Shown: positions 17,794 through 26,933, numbered from the stretch's first letter. The stretch is DNA of 64,000 nucleotides from Candidatus Electrothrix scaldis (GCA_033584155.1 CP138355.1:3729826-3793825), one strand, 5' to 3'. The notes: generated by a model from the sequence alone, not told the origin. A program made the numbers and translations.

Positions 17794-18882
17794 TCACCCC
17801 ACCACCTCTTCCGGCGGCCCGGTAACAAGCACGTTCGTCCCCAGATCATCTAGCACCTGCTGCTCCAATCCATCTTCCTTGGCCCGCAACCGTGCCAGCC
17901 TCTCCGGGCTACACTGTCTCGGCAATTTCCCCAGGTTACAGATCGGTTCTCCCGGACTGATGGAAGGCAAAATTGTCATGCCCATGACCACCCCGTTAAA
18001 GGGAGCGTACAGGCTCTGCTGTCCTTCCCCAAGTATTGTTGTATTGGTTGCGATAGGCTGGCCTTTTTTTACAATATCACCGGGTTTGATATGAAAATCA
18101 AGAAAACCACCCCGCTCGGCCCGGATCCATTTTGATTGTTCAATCTCAATCTGATACGCAGGGCTTTCTATCTCCCCTTCCAGCATGCGCAGTTCACGCA
18201 GCACATTTTTCACACCACGTACAGCCGTCTCCACAATACCGGGCTCCACTTTCCACACTTCCCCCCCTTCCATAATAATAGTGGGACAACCAGCATTGCA
18301 CGCCTCCCGACGAAAGGAACTTTTAGGCCCCTTATTGTTCACAATGATCTCCGCACCAAAGGCCTCAGCCAAGCGACGCACCTCAGGGTTTGCCAGATCA
18401 CCCCGAACCGTTGGGTAATTCGTTCGTCGGACCGACGCCGTATGGAGATCAATACCGTAATCACAGCGCATGACAATCTCGTTAAAGATTGTATAGGCCA
18501 TTCGACTGGCAAGGCTTCCATTGGCAGAACCGGGAAAAGAACGGTTCAAGTCGCGACGGTCCGGCAGGTAGCGGGAATGACGATCAAAAGCAAGTAAATT
18601 CAAAACCGGAATCAGAACCAGCGTTCCTCGTTGCAGCTGGAGATCAACATTCTGAATAAGTTGACGAATTGCTCCGCAGCCATTGAGTTCGTCTCCGTGC
18701 AAGGCCCCGCTCACAAAGAGAACAGGCCCATCCTCCTTTGCCCGGAGGATATGAATTTGAATATCCACCGTCATGCCACTATAGCTCTCACTGACAGTAA
18801 GATGGACATTCCGTGCCTCTCCTGGCGCAATGTTTTCTCCGAACCAGTCAAACCCGGTGTTTCGAGAATCGGTTTTATTCAT
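17794..18882 (-). CDS. Succinylglutamate desuccinylase/aspartoacylase family zinc hydrolase
   Basis: A 362-residue M14-like deacylase. GALHGDELNGCGAIR near residue 57 holds the H…E zinc ligands, and DLHTASVRRTNYP near 145 gives the third His and the substrate loop. The C-terminal part is the beta-barrel extension of the AstE/AspA family. Its start overlaps the end of the upstream RimK-type ligase gene by 8 bp, so the two are translationally coupled. In such pairs a ligase and a hydrolase are thought to act on the same amino-acyl modification; that is inferred here. It is unlikely to be true AstE, because no arginine-succinyl pathway genes are nearby. Confidence 0.85.
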   Translation of the reverse strand: MNKTDSRNTGFDWFGENIAPGEARNVHLTVSESYSGMTVDIQIHILRAKEDGPVLFVSGALHGDELNGCGAIRQLIQNVDLQLQRGTLVLIPVLNLLAFDRHSRYLPDRRDLNRSFPGSANGSLASRMAYTIFNEIVMRCDYGIDLHTASVRRTNYPTVRGDLANPEVRRLAEAFGAEIIVNNKGPKSSFRREACNAGCPTIIMEGGEVWKVEPGIVETAVRGVKNVLRELRMLEGEIESPAYQIEIEQSKWIRAERGGFLDFHIKPGDIVKKGQPIATNTTILGEGQQSLYAPFNGVVMGMTILPSISPGEPICNLGKLPRQCSPERLARLRAKEDGLEQQVLDDLGTNVLVTGPPEEVVG

Positions 18883-20137
18883 AATCAGAGGTATCCGTAT
18901 GTTCAGGTATACAAACTGCCTCAGCCGTCTCGCTTTCTTTCACCTCATCGGCCACAGGCAGCTCAGGTAACCTCTTGACCCTCGGGCGTCGTTTTCGCTG
19001 GGTCTTGGCCGGTGTCATGTCGCGCATCAGCTCCAGCTTGCCGAAACAGAGCAGCCTGTCACCTGCCAGCAACTCCCGGCTCGGTTTGGGATTCGGTATA
19101 ACCTTGGCGTTGCGATGCAGGGTCAGCACAACGATGTCTTTTTCCCGCAGCTGAGACTCAGCAATCGTTTTACCTATATATTCTGAGCCCTCAGGGATAT
19201 AAATTTCCGCAACCCCATAGCCGCTGCTCACGGTTAAGCGCTGCCGCAGGTCAATCTCGGGAAAATCCACTTGGGCGGCGATGTAGTCAATAATTGAGCC
19301 AGCAATATCCAGCTGAGTACAGCCCTCAATACCCTCCAGGCCTGGTGAGGAATTTACCTCCATAATCTGCGGACCGTCCTTTCCTTCCAGCAGATCCACT
19401 CCCGCCACCCGGAGACCGAGTATTTGAGCAGCTCGAACAGCAGTATCAGTGTACAGCTCATCAAGCTCCACAGGTTCGGTAATACCACCTCGGTGAACGT
19501 TACTGCGAAACTCCTGACCCTGGGCCACCCGGCGCATTGCTCCTACCACCCGATCTCCCACAACAAAGGCCCGAATATCCCTACCCTTACTCTCTTTAAC
19601 AAATTTCTGAATAAGGACACTCTGCTTCTGGCTTTGCAACAACTCGACAATACCGGCAGCCGTACTGAGGGTATGCGCCAAGATCACCCCGATACCCTGG
19701 GTCCCCTCAATCAACTTAATCACAACAGGAGCACCACCCACCCGCTCAATGGCCGGGAGCACGTCCTTTTTGTCCCGGACAAAGGCTGTTGGCGGAATAC
19801 CCACGGAATGCCGACTGAGTATCTGTAAGCTGCGTAACTTATCTCTGGAGTTAGCAATACTGGCCGATGAGTTGGCGCAAAACACATCCATCTGCTCGAA
19901 CTGCCTGACCACCGCTGTGCCGTAGTAGGTAATAGAGGCACCGATTCTCGGCAGGACTGCATCATATTGGGAAAGGTGCTTTTGTCGAAAAAAGAGATCC
20001 GGCATGCCCTGATCCAGGTCCAGGGCGAATTTCAGGGTATTTAAGACCTTTACATTATGTCCTCTTTGCACCGCTGCTTCACGGAGCCGACGGGTACTAT
20101 AGCTGTGGGCGTTGCATGAGAGAATAGCGAGTTTCAT
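18875..20137 (-). CDS. RimK-type ATP-grasp ligase with C-terminal RCK_C/TrkA-C domain
   Basis: A 420-residue protein. Residues 1-300 form a RimK-like ATP-grasp amino-acid ligase: the start MKLAILSCNAHSYSTRRL, PVVIKLIEGTQGIGVIL as ATP-binding strand and loop, and IMEVNSSPGLEGIEG as the metal-binding motif. A C-terminal extension of about 110 residues (EIYIPEGSEYIGKTIAESQLREK…LLAGDRLLCFG) matches an RCK_C ligand-sensing domain, which is normally found in ion-transport regulators. The start at 20137 follows GGAAGG; the longer frame (to 20239) runs into a palindromic repeat. The ligase likely adds glutamate-like residues to a protein or small-molecule target, and the extra domain may make it allosteric. 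Confidence 0.85.
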   Translation of the reverse strand: MKLAILSCNAHSYSTRRLREAAVQRGHNVKVLNTLKFALDLDQGMPDLFFRQKHLSQYDAVLPRIGASITYYGTAVVRQFEQMDVFCANSSASIANSRDKLRSLQILSRHSVGIPPTAFVRDKKDVLPAIERVGGAPVVIKLIEGTQGIGVILAHTLSTAAGIVELLQSQKQSVLIQKFVKESKGRDIRAFVVGDRVVGAMRRVAQGQEFRSNVHRGGITEPVELDELYTDTAVRAAQILGLRVAGVDLLEGKDGPQIMEVNSSPGLEGIEGCTQLDIAGSIIDYIAAQVDFPEIDLRQRLTVSSGYGVAEIYIPEGSEYIGKTIAESQLREKDIVVLTLHRNAKVIPNPKPSRELLAGDRLLCFGKLELMRDMTPAKTQRKRRPRVKRLPELPVADEVKESETAEAVCIPEHTDTSDYE

Positions 20138-20175
20138 AACCTTCCTTGTTGTAATGCAGAATGTATTATTTACGT

Positions 20176-20235
20176 ACCCGGTGTTGAAACACCGGTCAAT
20201 TTTTGGGCTGTCCCTTCGGGACGCTATTTTACCGG
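20176..20235 (+). repeat. Paired-hairpin repeat unit 3
   Basis: Hairpin CCGGTG-TTGAAA-CACCGG (20178-20195) is followed by a TTTTTGGGCT spacer and hairpin GTCCC-TTC-GGGAC (20210-20222), then GCTATTTTACCGGGC. It matches the minus-strand reading of unit 2 near 17780 closely, so the ligase/deacylase pair is bracketed by inverted copies. It lies between rimK-like and CHAT genes. Confidence 0.7.
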
Positions 20236-20244
20236 GCACCCCTC

Positions 20245-21054
20245 TCAGAGCAACCGAGGTAACTCATCGCCCTCTTCCCCCTGCATCAACACGGCGGCCT
20301 TGCCCAGCTCAAAGGCAAAGGGGATGTCGCGACCGGCACCAACAGCCTTGTAAAAGCCACTGGCAAAAGAGATCGCAGCAGTATCGGGTATGGCCGATGA
20401 CATGCCGATGACATGAGGAATATGCTCCTTAATGGCCTCGGCCTGGGCCAGGGAATAGCAGGCATTGAGCAAAACGCACTGAACACTGTCCTTGAACAGA
20501 CGGAACAGGTTTGCCAGGGCTGCTGCGCTAACCATTTTTTCCATGCCGCGCCCGTCATCCAGGCAAATACCCTCCAGCTCTCCATGTCCGGAAAAATGGA
20601 CGATCTGCGGTCTGGTATCCAGGATGGCCTGCATCAAGGTGTCCGAGGTAACAGCCCATTCCTGGCTGAGGATAAGGTTGTCGCGCTCCTTGGCAAGCCG
20701 CAAATCGTTGGATATTTTTTTGACCTCTTCGTCCAGACGAAGGCGGGCTGTGTTCATGGGGTTTGCAGCGAGAAAGAGGATGGTGGTTTTGTCGGTGCTT
20801 GAAGAAGAGGGTTCCTGCTCAGGCGTGCTCTGATTGGCTGCCGGACTAGCTCCTTTCTGCAATTCTGCCAGTTCTTTTTCCACCTCCTCCCGATCCTGTT
20901 TCATCCTGCTGATCTCATGTTCCATGCGAAAACGTTCTTCAGGCCGGGTTTCAAGAACCAGCTGTTCCTCCCGAAGAGCAAGGCTCTTGCTTATCTGTTC
21001 CCATTTACTCTCTGCTTCTTTGATCTTGGCGGCGGTAATAAAATCAAGAGACAT
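20245..21054 (-). CDS. CHAT-domain (caspase-like) protein with N-terminal coiled coil
   Basis: A 269-residue protein. Residues 1-68 are a charged coiled coil, followed by a Ser/Pro-rich linker. Residues 90-269 form a CHAT peptidase domain, starting TILFLAANPMNTARLRLDEE, with catalytic His157 in HFSGHG and Cys199 in LLNACYS. CHAT proteases such as the type III CRISPR Craspase are triggered effectors. Many act in bacterial conflict or cell-death systems and cleave a partner. The coiled coil probably recruits a sensor. The next genes upstream are an HsdR-N nuclease and a Fic enzyme on the same strand, but the gaps are over 190 bp, so an operon is not established. Confidence 0.82.
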   Translation of the reverse strand: MSLDFITAAKIKEAESKWEQISKSLALREEQLVLETRPEERFRMEHEISRMKQDREEVEKELAELQKGASPAANQSTPEQEPSSSSTDKTTILFLAANPMNTARLRLDEEVKKISNDLRLAKERDNLILSQEWAVTSDTLMQAILDTRPQIVHFSGHGELEGICLDDGRGMEKMVSAAALANLFRLFKDSVQCVLLNACYSLAQAEAIKEHIPHVIGMSSAIPDTAAISFASGFYKAVGAGRDIPFAFELGKAAVLMQGEEGDELPRLL

Positions 21055-21258
21055 GTTGTGTTCCTCTCTTCTTCATCTTCTTTTTTCGGGTAGGTAGAAA
21101 TCCGGCAAGATTCAACAACCTATCGAGGACGGTCACACTGATTATCGTGAACTTAAAAAGGCGAGTCAGCTGAACGACCTGAGCCAACAGAATGAGCATA
21201 CAGCTCTGTTGGGTTCGTTCGTCCAGCCACGAATGAAATCTTGCTACAGTACAACATG
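21055..21258. pseudogene. Possible coding remnant on the plus strand
   Basis: Between about 21100 and 21250 the plus strand stays open and encodes a protein-like stretch containing GHTDYRELKKASQLNDLSQQ, but without a start codon or ribosome site. I do not recognise it. It may be the tail of a decayed gene. The other strand carries only the ribosome site of the CHAT gene. Confidence 0.2.
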
Positions 21259-22341
21259 CTACAAGATACTCTCCTGATCGTACTCAAAAACCGTAGCCTT
21301 TATTTGATCAGAATACTTGTAAATGTCATCAATCAGCTCTATAGGAATCTTCTCTTCTTGCTTCTGCGTCATGACTCCCAAATACTTTTGAGTACGATTA
21401 AAATGAAGCCGACAGATTGGTTTTCGATTGTTATCGTCAAGGAGAATGCCACAATAACTCTTTGTATCCCGCATTACCACCCGAGACACATCAACACTTT
21501 CTCGCAGAATAGCTTTTACAACGTGATACCCTTCGATTTCTTCATCAGTGGTTACTATTCCATTATTATCCTCCTGAACTACCGTCTCTTCCAGAACCTG
21601 CGGTTTAGTCTCTTGCTCTGGAACATCATTTGCTGACAAGGCTGATTTTATACGCTCATTAATCTTCTCGTTAAGGAATTGTTTTCTCGCTTCTTTTACT
21701 ATATCTGTAAATTGTTCAATGACCGTTTTTGTCAAACGACCATCAAAGATTTGAGAAGCAAAAAAGCGTACAAAGGGTTCAGAAGGATCAGCCAACTCTT
21801 TTTCCAGAATCTTCTTTATAGCACTTGTGTACTTCAACGTACTTGCAGTGGTAAGAATATCTTCGAGGGAAAAAGCTGACTTGGTAAACTTTTTCAGTTC
21901 AGAGACTTGATGATCTTGGAAGGAAAGCATATCGAAGGTAAAAAATGGCTTTGAATCCATCTTATTGGGCTCATCGATATCGGAATAGAACTGATAAGTT
22001 ACACCATTCGTTAAAATAGCAAAACGGGCTTCAGTTGCTGAAAAATAACGATATAACTGTGAAGCATGCTCATGCTGGAGGTTTGCACCACACCATTTGC
22101 ACTCAATCAGAATAATGATATCATCGTCCTTTTTTATTGCATAATCAACCTTCTCGCCTTTTTTCGTCCCAATATCAGCGGTAAATTCAGGTATAACCTC
22201 CATTGGGTTAAAAATATCATAACCAAGTGCGTTTATAAATGGCATTATAAAAGCATTCTTGGTTGCCTCCTCTGTTTCAATATGCTCAAGCTGTTTTGGA
22301 ACCCGTGCTGCTAACTCTTTTATTTTGTCTATCAAATCCAT
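21259..22341 (-). CDS. HsdR N-terminal-type nuclease domain protein
   Basis: A 360-residue protein. The first 160 residues match the HSDR_N/type I restriction N-terminal PD-(D/E)XK fold: KNAFIMPFINALGYDIFNP, then KVDYAIKKDDDIIILIECKW, which carries the D…ExK active-site pattern. There is no helicase domain, so it is not a complete restriction subunit. A flexible middle leads to a C-terminal domain (about residues 265-360) that resembles a small DNA- or ligand-binding module; I do not recognise it. A strong AGGAGGGG ribosome site sets the start. A role in defence is plausible from the domain only. Confidence 0.8.
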   Translation of the reverse strand: MDLIDKIKELAARVPKQLEHIETEEATKNAFIMPFINALGYDIFNPMEVIPEFTADIGTKKGEKVDYAIKKDDDIIILIECKWCGANLQHEHASQLYRYFSATEARFAILTNGVTYQFYSDIDEPNKMDSKPFFTFDMLSFQDHQVSELKKFTKSAFSLEDILTTASTLKYTSAIKKILEKELADPSEPFVRFFASQIFDGRLTKTVIEQFTDIVKEARKQFLNEKINERIKSALSANDVPEQETKPQVLEETVVQEDNNGIVTTDEEIEGYHVVKAILRESVDVSRVVMRDTKSYCGILLDDNNRKPICRLHFNRTQKYLGVMTQKQEEKIPIELIDDIYKYSDQIKATVFEYDQESIL

Positions 22342-22535
22342 TTACCCCTCCTGTAATATCGTCCTATGACAACGTATTTTCCCTCGACAGCCTATCGTCA
22401 GCACATTATGCGCCCCACCTCATATCTCTCCACAGTGGCAACACGTTGGGTAACTACAAAAAATATGAGATTTGTACCGTAGATTGAGGGCAAGGCTTTG
22501 TCAAGAAAAACAAAGTAGAAGCACAATTACTTCCT

Positions 22536-23549
22536 TTAGAGAACCGCTCTTGTCTTGCGCACAGCATGCCCGGCCGGGGTCAAACGATAGCATTGCTTGG
22601 AACTGCGCGGTTTATCCGGGATGGTCATCTCTATCAAGCCCGCATCCAGGGCCGGGCGGAGATAGAGCAACCGAAAATTCTTTTCCGCTTTCAAACCCAA
22701 CTCTTCCTGAATCGCCCGACGATTCATCTCGCCCTCAAGCACTCCAAGCAGCTGCTGCACTTCGGGTGCGACTTCGGGTGTAACTTCGGGTGTAGATAGT
22801 TCCTCGCAGGCCGCTAACATCGCGAAAAGCATGAATTCAACAAAACAAGTGGACTCACCTTCACTATCGCTCTGGCGCAAGGCTCGATAATATTCCTCCT
22901 GTCGATCATAAACCACCGTTTCAATGGGAATGAAAAGAAAGATTGATCGCCATTGCCCCAGAATCAGGGTTTGCCAAAGCCGCCCCAGCCGACCATTACC
23001 ATCCATAAAGGGATGAATGAATTCAAGCTCGTAATAAAATGCTGAGCTGGCAACCAAGGGATGGAGGTCCGTCGTAGCCAACCAATTCAGCAGGGAGTTC
23101 AGCAAAGCAGGCAGGTTCTCAGCAGGAGGAGCTACATGAATCACCTCCCCCTGCCGTTTGATCCCCACGCTTCCGCGACGCAGCTTACCGGGCTCATCCA
23201 GAAGGGCCGTCATGAGCACCTTATGGGCCTCGCATAGATGCGCCAATTCTCCCGGTTGCCATTGCCCCAGCTGTTCATAGGCAAGAAAGCTATTCCGCAC
23301 CTCCTGCACTTCCTTCGGGGTACCCAGCACCCGTTTACCGGCCAACACGGCTGTTACCTGCTCTAAACTCAGGGTGTTCCCCTCTATGGCAAGTGATGCC
23401 TGAACAGTACGGATACGATTATCACGCCGCAAATGGGGCGCAACCTGTTGCTCTCTGTTCACCTGGAGGCGCCCCAAAACCTCGCCTATCTGCTCCACCA
23501 GATCGAGAATGCGCGAAGTCAGTGTTAAAGGCGGTGTATAGCTTTCCAT
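22536..23549 (-). CDS. Fic family protein (class II, N-terminal inhibitory motif)
   Basis: A 337-residue Fic enzyme. The core HPFMDGNGRLGRL near residues 176-188 is the AMP-transferase active site. Upstream, SLAIEGN near residues 53-59 fits the S/TxxxEG/N inhibitory motif on an N-terminal helix, which makes it a self-inhibited class II Fic. After the Fic domain a short TPEVTPEVAPEV repeat leads to a C-terminal winged-helix-like region (MNRRAIQEELGLKAEKNF). Such proteins usually AMPylate or de-AMPylate hydroxyl side chains of target proteins. The target is unknown. Confidence 0.88.
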   Translation of the reverse strand: MESYTPPLTLTSRILDLVEQIGEVLGRLQVNREQQVAPHLRRDNRIRTVQASLAIEGNTLSLEQVTAVLAGKRVLGTPKEVQEVRNSFLAYEQLGQWQPGELAHLCEAHKVLMTALLDEPGKLRRGSVGIKRQGEVIHVAPPAENLPALLNSLLNWLATTDLHPLVASSAFYYELEFIHPFMDGNGRLGRLWQTLILGQWRSIFLFIPIETVVYDRQEEYYRALRQSDSEGESTCFVEFMLFAMLAACEELSTPEVTPEVAPEVQQLLGVLEGEMNRRAIQEELGLKAEKNFRLLYLRPALDAGLIEMTIPDKPRSSKQCYRLTPAGHAVRKTRAVL

Positions 23550-23582
23550 GTCCGTATCGTCCAGGCCTTGAAATTCCAGCGA

Positions 23583-24788
23583 CTACGCCAGATCTTTCCC
23601 AACAACGCCCTTCTTCGTCACCATCTTCAGCACTGCATAACCAGCTGCACCGGAAATGAGAGAGCCCAGAATAATACCGATCCGCTCATCAAAGACCTTC
23701 TCTCCGCCCTGAAAGGCCAGCCCACCGATAAACAGACTCATGGTAAAACCGATTCCGCAAAGAAGAGAGGCCCCGTAGAGATGCCCTATGTTAATTTCCT
23801 TGGGCAACTGAGCAATCTTCAGCTTAAGGGAGAGGAAACAGAGCCCGAAGACACCGAGTTGTTTACCCACAAAAAGACCAAGGACAATGCCGAGAGGTAC
23901 CGTATGTAGCACCTGATCCATACCCACGCCCTTGAGATTAAGGCCGGAATTGGCAAAGGCGAATACCGGCAGGATAAAGTATGCAACAAGCGAGTGGAGA
24001 CTATGCTCCAGGCTCTTCAGAGGAGAGACATCAGGATTCTTTTTCGAGGAAAGGGGAATGAACATGGCCAGCAGCACACCGGCTATGGTGGCGTGAACCC
24101 CGGACTTCAGGGTGGCAAACCACATTATTGCTCCAACCAGGAGATAAGGTGCCTTTGCCGTCACCTGCATCCGGTTCATCACAGCCAGCACCACAGCACA
24201 GCCCGCAACCACGGCCAGGGGCACAGCAAAGATCTCACTGGTGTAAAAGAAGGCGATGATCAACACAGCCCCCAGATCATCAAAAATAGCCAGGGAAGTC
24301 AGGAAGACCTTTAAGGAATTCGGCACCCCAGAGCCCAGCAGGGTCAGGACGCCCAGGGCAAAGGCAATATCCGTTGCCGTGGGCACGGCCCAGCCGCGCA
24401 TCGCCATTGCATCACCTGTATTCAGGGCTGAGTAGATAAGGGCCGGGACCAGCATTCCACCGACTGCCCCTATCACTGGGAGCATGATATTCTGCCTGTC
24501 CGAGAGCTCGCCTTCCAGCATTTCCCGTTTTAACTCCAGGCCCACCAGAAAAAAGAAGATCGCCATCAGGCCATCATTCACAAGATGATGCAGCGAAAGA
24601 TTCAGCCCGATTTCCTTGATGCCCGGTATCCAGGCCAGGGGATAAAGATGAAGCAGCCCCTCATAGAGATGATTCACCCCTGGGATATTTGCGCAGAGTA
24701 CAGCCAAGGCAGCCGTCGTCATCAGGAGTATCCCCCCGGCAGCCTCTATCTTAAAAAACTCAATAATGAACTTTGTCGCCTTTTTCAT
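23583..24788 (-). CDS. nhaA: Na+/H+ antiporter NhaA
   Basis: A 401-residue membrane antiporter of the NhaA family with about 12 helices. The paired aspartates essential for sodium exchange lie in SLAIFDDLGAVLIIAFFYT, and the upstream PTATDIAFALGVLTLLG is diagnostic. The start follows AGGAGGAG. It ends just after the Fic gene begins on the same strand, with a 33-bp gap, so co-transcription is possible but may be accidental. NhaA controls pH and sodium in the cytoplasm. Confidence 0.95.
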   Translation of the reverse strand: MKKATKFIIEFFKIEAAGGILLMTTAALAVLCANIPGVNHLYEGLLHLYPLAWIPGIKEIGLNLSLHHLVNDGLMAIFFFLVGLELKREMLEGELSDRQNIMLPVIGAVGGMLVPALIYSALNTGDAMAMRGWAVPTATDIAFALGVLTLLGSGVPNSLKVFLTSLAIFDDLGAVLIIAFFYTSEIFAVPLAVVAGCAVVLAVMNRMQVTAKAPYLLVGAIMWFATLKSGVHATIAGVLLAMFIPLSSKKNPDVSPLKSLEHSLHSLVAYFILPVFAFANSGLNLKGVGMDQVLHTVPLGIVLGLFVGKQLGVFGLCFLSLKLKIAQLPKEINIGHLYGASLLCGIGFTMSLFIGGLAFQGGEKVFDERIGIILGSLISGAAGYAVLKMVTKKGVVGKDLA

Positions 24789-25008
24789 ATGCTCCTCCTT
24801 TTTTGTTCAACCCTGACTTTATAACGCGACTCCTTTTTTATAATATTGGCAGTATTATCCCTTGTCCTTTCCAGACATGTCAAGTTGGAAGCGGCAAAAG
24901 AGAAGAGAAGTAGAACTCTTTTACTGCCTGAGCAGAAGAAGCTGTTCAGGATATTTCTCTTCTTTTTCCCTTGACCAATTTTTCCCCATCAAGTATTTTT
25001 TTATTAAG

Positions 25009-25024
25009 TGATAATCGTTATCGA
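25009..25024 (+). promoter_or_regulatory. Fur-box-like operator
   Basis: TGATAATCGTTATCGA contains the 13-bp palindrome GATAATCGTTATC. It differs by one base from the inner part of the classical Fur consensus (GATAATCATTATC). It lies 21 bp before the start codon of the small secreted protein. A promoter-like TTGACC (24971-24976) with TATTTT (24994-24999) puts it over the transcription start. Iron-repressed expression is the natural inference. Confidence 0.65.
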
Positions 25025-25044
25025 TAAAAAAGGAGGAGCTACAA

Positions 25045-25416
25045 ATGAAAAAAAATAATCTATTCTCAATATTGACGATCTTACTCGCATCATGCGCACT
25101 CTGGGCCACAAATTCTTTTGCGGCTTTAGGCCAGCATCCGATACCTGATCTTTCCGGTTTAACAGTTGCCGAGGCTGAAACGATCTACGGTGTTGGATCC
25201 GGTTTTGAACACCCCTTATCTTTTGAGGTAAATTCCAAACATGGATCACAGAAATGTGTCTCAATAGGTCCAGATTGCAGCAAGGCCTGCCCGACACCGA
25301 AAATATACTACCAGTCACCTCAACATCGTCCAACCCATGATGGAAGCAACGCAATCAGAGTGGATGTTTATTTTGATATTAACGAGCCTGTCACCTCAAG
25401 ATCTCCTTCATGTTAA
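25045..25416 (+). CDS. Small secreted PASTA-like protein
   Basis: A 123-residue protein with a clear signal peptide (KKNNLFSILTILLASCALWATNSFA). The mature part begins HPIPDLSGLTVAEAETIYGVG, which resembles the first strand and helix of a PASTA domain (VPDLxGLTxxEA). The remainder has four cysteines (KCVSIGPDCSKACP and a C-terminal Cys), suggesting disulphides. An AGGAGG site at 25031 and a Fur-like box upstream support a real, iron-regulated gene. I do not recognise a named family. Confidence 0.65.
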   Translation: MKKNNLFSILTILLASCALWATNSFAALGQHPIPDLSGLTVAEAETIYGVGSGFEHPLSFEVNSKHGSQKCVSIGPDCSKACPTPKIYYQSPQHRPTHDGSNAIRVDVYFDINEPVTSRSPSC

Positions 25417-25575
25417 AAAGGAGGCAAAAAGAAGACTCATCAAGTAAAACGTAACAACAGATAGTAAGCAACGTATTACCCTCTAACCCAGGATTCTTTA
25501 CTCGACCCGCGAAAATATTACTATCACCTCACCATACCCCAGGCCAGTACCTTCCCCTCTTGGTACAGCCATAAC

Positions 25576-25616
25576 CAAAAAAGGCGGACCTTAAAAGGTT
25601 CGCCTTTCTTTTTTCT
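25576..25616. terminator. Bidirectional intrinsic terminator
   Basis: An 11-bp stem, AAAGGCGGACC with GGTTCGCCTTT (one G-U pair, loop TTAAAA), is flanked by an A-run on the left and TCTTTTTTC on the right. It sits between the small secreted gene and the convergent unknown gene and can serve both. Confidence 0.8.
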
Positions 25617-25666
25617 TACTCTCTCCGCAAAGAGATCATCTAATTTCAGCCCTGCTGGCCTCAGCA

Positions 25667-26932
25667 TCATGTCAAAATCCCAAGGAGAGTTCCTCCCTTT
25701 GTGCTTCTAACAGCCGTGCTTCTGACAGCCGTGCTTCTGACAGCCGAATATGCAGGAGGTTCATCTTGGCGTGCGAAGGTCCTGAGAAATAAACTCTGAG
25801 GAGATATCTCTGAAAAAAGATAGATAGTTAGAAAAGCACGTCCATATTCCGCTGCCGGATAATGACGTTCCAGAAGCTCATTCCATGCATCCTCATCCTC
25901 CTGCTGGGAGAAAAGAGACATAGACGTATCAGCGGCATCAGCTGCCCTAGCTACACCAGTTACTTCACCCAACGCCTCACTCAGCATTCCCCTGATAGTT
26001 TTCAGTATGGAAGCAACTGCATTCTGAAAGCCTTCACGTTGCGACAAAACCTCGCCCTGCCCCTCCGATGCCGCCGACGCAGATACCAACGAAGAAGCAG
26101 GAGAAAAAACAGCTGGCAGAGAAAGGCGTAGCACCTTTTGTGCAGACTTCCCGTAGTCCTGTTGATATTGCTCCAAAAGAGCTTCAAACGCATCAGAACT
26201 CCGGCTAATAAAAACAGTCCTGTCAAATTGCTCCTCACTGAGGGCAAAGAGACGAGACCAGGCCTTGAGGCGCAAGCGCTGTTGCGCCGAGGACAATTCC
26301 TCATCCGGGAGCATACCCAAAGCATCCCCCAATACATCCGCGCTGGATTGATCCGCCCCTTCTTCCTTGCGGAGCTCTCTGAGTAAGTCCTCCTGCTGGC
26401 GAAGCATTCTGTCCAGATTGCTGCGGATCTCAGCCTGATTCCTATCCACAGATTCCCCCAGTTTGAGCAGTAACCGAGCCTGCCAGAGCTGCACAGAAGT
26501 GGCGTTCTTTCCTTGCCCCTTTGCCGGTTCAGAGGTATTGTTTTGCTTCTTTACCTGAATCTGAATACCGGTTTGCTGCAAAAGGGTATCCATGATGGAC
26601 TGCTCACGTTCCTCCTGAGGAACAACCCTGCCCAGACCAGCTGTGAGATTTCCTAAATGGCCGCTATAATCCTCAGGACGAGAAGCAATATCACGAAGTA
26701 AGGCAAGAAACGCAGAGCGATCTCCTGCAAGCGGGGCAGGACAAGTGTACTCAAGAAAAGTGCTACCTTCCGCCTGCTCAGCGAGTGTATGAAAAAGAGG
26801 AGAATCAAGTTCGGGCAGGTCATCTTCAACTGGTCGGAGAAAAAGAATCTGCTCAAAAAATGGAATCAGAGGAAAGACAATCCTCTCTTCAGGAAGGATA
26901 TTTGGAAAAATATAGGCACGATCAACTGACAT
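25667..26932 (-). CDS. Unknown cytoplasmic protein with AVRST repeats at the C-terminus
   Basis: A 421-residue protein without signal peptide or membrane helix. I do not recognise the family. Residues 140-215 are predicted helical and charged (NLDRMLRQQEDLLRELRKEE), like a coiled coil. Near the C-terminus the pentapeptide AVRST occurs three times in a row, matching three copies of a 15-bp unit at about 25700-25745, a possible slippage site. Its start codon is one base away from the start of a divergent gene (26934), leaving no room for a normal leader. A later start is therefore possible for one of the two. Confidence 0.6.
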   Translation of the reverse strand: MSVDRAYIFPNILPEERIVFPLIPFFEQILFLRPVEDDLPELDSPLFHTLAEQAEGSTFLEYTCPAPLAGDRSAFLALLRDIASRPEDYSGHLGNLTAGLGRVVPQEEREQSIMDTLLQQTGIQIQVKKQNNTSEPAKGQGKNATSVQLWQARLLLKLGESVDRNQAEIRSNLDRMLRQQEDLLRELRKEEGADQSSADVLGDALGMLPDEELSSAQQRLRLKAWSRLFALSEEQFDRTVFISRSSDAFEALLEQYQQDYGKSAQKVLRLSLPAVFSPASSLVSASAASEGQGEVLSQREGFQNAVASILKTIRGMLSEALGEVTGVARAADAADTSMSLFSQQEDEDAWNELLERHYPAAEYGRAFLTIYLFSEISPQSLFLRTFARQDEPPAYSAVRSTAVRSTAVRSTKGGTLLGILT

Positions 26933-26933
26933 T

